In this document: positions 59,661-64,000 of the stretch, piece by piece | How the letters are laid out: each line of letters starts with the position of its first letter | Numbering within the stretch: the stretch's first letter is position 1 | Origin: Akebia trifoliata | Lineage: Eukaryota > Streptophyta > Magnoliopsida > Ranunculales > Lardizabalaceae | Assembly: GCA_017979445.1 (NCBI GenBank) | Contig: CM030719.1 | Coordinates: 28,043,317 to 28,107,316, forward strand | DNA: 64,000 nt | Reading direction: 5' to 3' | Position numbers and translations under genes: made by a program | The notes under the pieces: model-generated | What the model saw: the letters and a program-made list of their open reading frames with translations, nothing else | Databases searched by the model: none | Told to the model about the DNA's origin: nothing

Positions 59661-59888
59661 GAGTCATGCTAGAGTGACCTCTTTAAATATTTTTGCGAGA
59701 GATCTCCTCTAAATCACAGGTGTGACTATCAAAACCATGAGCATCGGGGAACACCTTGATGTGGTGGCGTGTGCATATCCGTAAATGCATTTTACTTGTA
59801 TCTCGGAGAAACGCATTTATAGGTATGCGCACTACCACATCAAGATGTCCCCTGCGTGTTCCCCACCGAGGTCACTCTAGCATTAATA
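59661..59888. mobile_element. Snap-back (family A) element A18
   Basis: Starts GAGTCATGCTAGAGTGACCT and ends AGGTCACTCTAGCATTAAT. Inner arms GGGGAACACCTTGATGTGGT and inverse; core TTGTATCTCGGAG. Close to A7, but with about 65 bp of extra unpaired sequence in the left arm. Flanks are AT repeats, so a duplication cannot be judged. Confidence 0.75.
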
Positions 59889-59951
59889 AATAAATAAATC
59901 TTTAATCCTGTGATGACCTGTGTTGCTCCCTATGTGATTTAACTAATTAAA

Positions 59952-60170
59952 GAGTAATGATTTCTGGCTCCCCCGCATGGCATACTCAAAATACTCTCCT
60001 AATGAGGCATGTGCTAGAATCATAGGTATTTTTTTTTTGCATCGGGATACATAATTTCACATATTTATGGACATGTGTATCTCGAGGCAAGAAATCTACG
60101 ATTCTAACACATGCCACACACGAGAGTATTTTGAGTATGCCACGTGGGGGAGTCAGATTATCACTGATTC
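59952..60170. mobile_element. Snap-back (family A) element A19, exact 9 bp TSD
   Basis: Starts GAGTAATGATTTCTGG, ends GATTATCACTGATTC, with exact duplications CTAATTAAA (59,943-59,951 and 60,171-60,179). Arms GGCATACTCAAAATACTCTC and inverse match A1; core GCATCGGGATACATAA. Confidence 0.9.
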
Positions 60171-60179
60171 CTAATTAAA

Positions 60180-60796
60180 ACAAAATTTTTCCTTCTTTTA
60201 TCTCAACGTTTAAGGTTAGAAAAGTCCAAAAATTAAAAAATGAGATGTGGGTCTAGATGGTCCAGTGGGAGACTATTTTGATCCTCAAGTGGGAAGAAGA
60301 AGAAGAACCATAAACCAAAAGATGACTTGTAATCTTTCAGAGGATAAGCTCTGGGAGAAGTGGGGATGGAACCCACGACCCAGACAGTGACGCCCATGGA
60401 ATTGGCCCACGGTTTGGAGCTTGCCTTATTGACCAGGAATTTTTATTTTCTTTATGATTAAGGCAATAATGGTCATTAATCATTGAATAATTCACAAGGC
60501 CCAAGATGTCACTAAAATTCAATTTCATTGGTGACCAATTTTCATTATGGACCAGTTTTAAATTCTCATTGGATTCCAAACATCATCATCATTAAACTCT
60601 CCTTCTAAGAATTTATCTTAAAATCAACTTTCCTTTATTTTATCACTTGTAGAGATACAAGGATAATAGATAATATGGACCAAACACTATATAATAAAAT
60701 AATTATTAAAGTCTTATCTTAAAGATTTGGGATCAGTTAAATATGTCATATTTTTCCATTCCACTTTGTTTAGAGTCACGTCTTCTCTTATCGAAA
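60180..60796. other. Intergenic with possible tRNA-like remnant
   Basis: On the minus strand 60,365-60,420 reads GTGGGTTCCATCCCCACTTC with a box B look but no convincing box A. It may be an old SINE. Otherwise nothing. Confidence 0.3.
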
Positions 60797-60976
60797 GAGT
60801 CGTGCTGGGGTGACATTAGGATTTACTGCGATTGTCACATTTCTGAAATGGGGTGCACACATAACCATAGACGTTCCTTCATGATACGATTAAAAGTGTC
60901 TATATTTATGTGTGCACCTCCCATGTCAGAAATGTGAGTCTCATAGTAATTCCAATGTCACTCCACAATCAGTGTT
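60797..60976. mobile_element. Snap-back (family A) element A20
   Basis: Starts GAGTCGTGCTGGGGTGACAT; arms TTTCTGAAATGGGGTGCACA and inverse; AACCATAGACG on the left only. The right terminus is degenerate (CACTCCACAATCAGTG). Related to A10. Confidence 0.65.
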
Positions 60977-62541
60977 ATACATTGAAAATAAACTCACTCT
61001 CTTTTGGATCTTCACAACATGAAAAAAGCCGTATTTGACGGTTCAAGGCTTTCGAGTTTCATAAAATTTGATGGATTATGGTGTGAAAATTTTAATTGTA
61101 GAATTATTATTTTTTTTTTTGACAAGCCGAAAACATTAAATTTATGGAGGATGAGAGAAATTTGATGGTCCTAAGCCAGTCGAAGCAGGGGAACATCAAT
61201 AATTTTGACAGCCTTAGACTGTTGAAATTCGATTTCTAAAGTTCGTTGACCTTGGCCCTTCGAATTTTCTAATTTTCACATAGTGCTTCTTAGTACTCTT
61301 GTCTCTTTTAAAATCTTCAACTTGAATGCTTAAAGGGTGGATTAAACACTTACGGATTAATGAATCGATCTTCCTCTTAGATAAGACTATCGATCACACC
61401 ATGATAAGGATTAAATCATCATTTCAAATCCTGTAAAGTGTTCTTATTCTTTTCTTTTATGCAGGCTCCACGGGCGAGGAACACCACATATCTTCTTCCT
61501 TTTTTTCTTTTTCTTTTTTTCCAATTTGGAGGATGTTTCGACATGTGACATCAGGCATCAAACACGATGGGCCTTACTAGAAACATGTGACTTGTGATCA
61601 AGTAGTACTTGATCATTACCCATCATGGATACTATTTTCCTCTTAAACTAATAATTTAAAAACCAAAGGAAAAGAGTATTGATAGTTGATCAATGAGGGC
61701 CCAATCCCTTACGTGTACGTTAGGAGAATCCAAATAGATATAAATGAAACTTTGAAATTTTATGTGGAGTAAGATGGATTGTGCCAAGGATAACCTGTTA
61801 AGAGTGCATTTTATGGGGTCACAACCATTCTACCAACGATTTGGACTTTTGTTACATTTTGGAAGGGAACATACCTCTTCTTTCTTGTACCCAATCATAT
61901 TATCCCTTTTGTACCAAAAGTCGAGTTGAGGTCCAATACGTGTCCCTTTCCTATACATAGGAAAGGTGTCTACGTGGCATGTTTGGATTGGAGAACATTC
62001 ACACTGGACTGCGTGCATGGCTTGATTAGGAGCACAAGGTGATTCAAGCAGTGGTTCATCAAAAATAATCTTGGATGGTGATTTCTAGCCGTTGATTCGA
62101 GTTTGTTAATCATGGGCATGGAACCTAGCTTTTTTTCGTTCTTCCCCTGATGGAAAGTACTTGAATCTAATGGTTAGAAATCATTGATCAGGATGAGTGC
62201 CATGTGCAAGTTTTATAGCTTGATTGATTGTGTTTAATCGACGTGCTTCTTTAATTATGGAAATCTTTTTCTTTGAGGGACCCAATTTTCCATGTGGGCC
62301 AACAAGTGTTCGATCAGGAATTACACAATTATCGGGCAATTTCTTGAGCTAATCGTCTCAAAGGTCCACAAGGCTACAAATCAAAGCCATCAGCGGCCCT
62401 CAGTATAGCATAAAGTTCCAATGAAAATAATGACACATAGGTCCTCCATTATCACTATTTTTAGACCAAAGCCAAGGTAGATATTTTATTGTATTTTCAA
62501 GCAAGAGAAAGAGATTAGAAATATTGAAACCAGTAATTAAG
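60977..62541. other. Intergenic, 3' flank of the 7S globulin-like gene
   Basis: No gene or clear repeat. T-rich 61,490-61,520. Confidence 0.4.
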
Positions 62542-63780
62542 TCAACCCCCCAATGTAAAATTGAAGTTTGCACATGTGGTCCTAACAGATAACAAGGAAG
62601 AACTAAATCCAAGCTTTGACTCTTCAAGATCAAACAACAAAAAGTTATTCTCCATCTGGTATGATCCAATCACCATGGCTTGTTCAAATCGCTCCCCGCC
62701 ATCAACGAATGCCAAGCATGCTACATCATTACTAACTTGCTTCATGGAATTGGCTCCAAATATTGTCCAATTCTTCCCATAGGCTAGCTCAAGATCTATC
62801 TTAGGGACCGCCAACCCTACCCGAGTCCACCCAAGTGTGCTAACGTTCAAGCACAAATTGAATGGCTTCACCTTCTTCGCTCGAGGTATCCCCTTTGCAG
62901 CCCTTGCAAATTGCTTGGCAAAGTTTCTATAAATGTGACTCCTAAGTGTGGTATAAGGGACTAATGTGCTAAGCTTCACCCCACCATGGCCTATAGCGTC
63001 GAACTCAAGCATGCGTGCAAGGAACTTACATGCTTTCCCATTGATAGATATACCCGTGAGACCAATGTAATATTCGGGGCTCTTGGAATGCTTTATTAAT
63101 CTAGTATAAGAGAGAATGCTCATTATGTCGAGCTCTTTATGGGTACTTCGTAGATAAAATGGCCCTTTTCCAAAAACAGCCACACCCACGACTTCACTAG
63201 AACTAGGCAGGCAAATAGCAAATTGCTTCTTTATACCAAGAAGATCAGTGAACTGTTTCGAAAGTGCAAGCGATGATCGAGAAAGACTAGCCATGCCAAA
63301 AGATCCTCTAGGGAGAGATCTCAAAAGGGACTGAGGAGCACAAGACACGTCTAAGTGATCAAAGCTCATAACTCGGTCGTCAGTCCAAGAGATGATGAGA
63401 GTTTTGTAGGTAAACTCCGCTAAGGCGCACATTTTGGTGATTGGGTTCACAGGTGTGACGATGCAGGTGCACTGATTTCGACCAGTATCATTGAATGAAG
63501 GACATAGAGGAGAACGATAAGATTGTGCGGCCGAGCATTGTGGGGAATGACAAGGGACTGTAGGGTACCGTCTTGGGCAGCGGTACCAAAAGAAAGGCCC
63601 TCCAAGATCTATGACATATTTTTCATCGAAATTTAGTGTAATACTGAAGAGGGAGGTTTTGGTATCTTTGGTGATGGGTGCAACCAGGGCATTGTATGAT
63701 TGAGCTGAAACACATAGTAAAATAAGGGATAATGTAAAGAAAACTAATTGTAGAAGAAAAGTTTGGGTTTGAGCCATCAT
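62542..63780 (-). CDS. Basic 7S globulin/xylanase inhibitor-like aspartic-peptidase homologue
   Basis: Single-exon, 412 aa. An upstream in-frame extension exists, but MMAQTQTFLLQLVFFTLSLI is the better start because it opens a signal peptide ending near VSAQS. Pepsin-like fold (TAXI/nepenthesin-related). The first catalytic site is VIDLGG instead of DTG, and the second region reads LSTLVPYTTL without the Asp, so peptidase activity is not expected. A Cys-rich insert follows (PRRYPTVPCHSPQC, NQCTCIV). Later motifs LPRGSFGMASLSRSSLALSK and ANSMKQVSNDVACLAFVDGG are typical. Family members are extracellular or seed proteins: soybean basic 7S globulin, gamma-conglutin, carrot EDGP and cereal xylanase inhibitors. 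Which activity this one has cannot be told. A TATATAT box lies about 110 bp upstream. Confidence 0.9.
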   Translation of the reverse strand: MMAQTQTFLLQLVFFTLSLILLCVSAQSYNALVAPITKDTKTSLFSITLNFDEKYVIDLGGPFFWYRCPRRYPTVPCHSPQCSAAQSYRSPLCPSFNDTGRNQCTCIVTPVNPITKMCALAEFTYKTLIISWTDDRVMSFDHLDVSCAPQSLLRSLPRGSFGMASLSRSSLALSKQFTDLLGIKKQFAICLPSSSEVVGVAVFGKGPFYLRSTHKELDIMSILSYTRLIKHSKSPEYYIGLTGISINGKACKFLARMLEFDAIGHGGVKLSTLVPYTTLRSHIYRNFAKQFARAAKGIPRAKKVKPFNLCLNVSTLGWTRVGLAVPKIDLELAYGKNWTIFGANSMKQVSNDVACLAFVDGGERFEQAMVIGSYQMENNFLLFDLEESKLGFSSSLLSVRTTCANFNFTLGG

Positions 63781-63886
63781 CTTACCTGTGTTATTGAGGT
63801 ACTTGAGGAAGGAAAGGAGGGGGTATATGTAAGGGTAAATATGTTTATTATTAAGGATTTGAGATGTAGAAGTAGTTGACCTTGGG

Positions 63887-63894
63887 AATATATA
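63887..63894 (-). promoter_or_regulatory. TATA box of the 7S globulin-like gene
   Basis: GTATATATTCCC on the minus strand about 110 bp before the ATG at 63,780. Confidence 0.5.
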
Positions 63895-64000
63895 CATATA
63901 GGTAGGAGTAGAGGCAAAGCAATGTGATTTGCAACTAACATGCAAGGACTTGGAGATCTACCATCAATGGAGTATTTTGACTTATGAGCATAGTTGGCAA

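Noticed and set aside
60337..60579. Possible tRNA or SINE on the minus strand
   Set aside because: Box B resemblance only (GGGTTCCATCCCC); no box A at the right distance and no cloverleaf, so not called as a feature of its own.

Overview
This is nuclear DNA from a flowering plant. It holds widely spaced intron-containing genes (trichome birefringence-like, NPH3-type BTB, NF-YC, pentatricopeptide repeat, aluminium-induced YGL/LRDR protein, basic 7S globulin-like), a nuclear tRNA-Ile(AAU), AT-rich intergenic DNA, tRNA-derived SINEs and many short inverted-repeat elements. The species cannot be named from the sequence; AT-rich genes and the element types argue against a grass. Exons below were placed by hand from ORFs, GT-AG boundaries, phase and family motifs.

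Layout. 1-5 kb: a cluster of hairpin elements, including three nearly abutting copies, and a SINE remnant. 5.0-5.9 kb (-): a small two-exon conserved unknown gene. 6.9-9.7 kb (-): a four-exon BTB/NPH3 gene. 10.47 kb (+): tRNA-Ile(AAU). 12.5-17.1 kb (-): a four-exon TBL O-acetyltransferase whose introns carry three MITEs. 17-29 kb: repeat-rich DNA with (TA)n-bounded double-hairpin elements, a ~48 bp tandem array, a SINE and nested elements. 29.4-32.8 kb (-): an F-box gene with a probable 5' UTR intron. 33-40.9 kb: repeats and hairpins. 40.95-42.67 kb (+): a PPR gene broken by one frameshift. 44.9-48.2 kb (-): NF-YC with a 2.5 kb 5' UTR intron. 50.4-52.1 kb (+): SINEs and a MITE abutting a decayed pectate lyase pseudogene. 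53.1-56.2 kb (-): a five-exon AILP/TSJT1 gene with three tandem G-boxes in its promoter. 57.5-58.3 kb: a 719 bp PIF/Harbinger-like element whose empty site is present at 27.4 kb. 62.5-63.8 kb (-): a basic 7S globulin/xylanase-inhibitor-like gene.

The genes do not form a pathway or cluster. The most unusual content is a family of roughly 20 snap-back elements that share termini and a central core but have different arms. Where insertion sites can be read, they are flanked by 9 bp target-site duplications (six pairs found, five exact), which points to the Mutator superfamily. Most carry an inverted pair of motifs close to TGACGTGGC. The best-resolved single event is the Harbinger-like insertion at 57,533-58,251, whose empty site lies in the same window.
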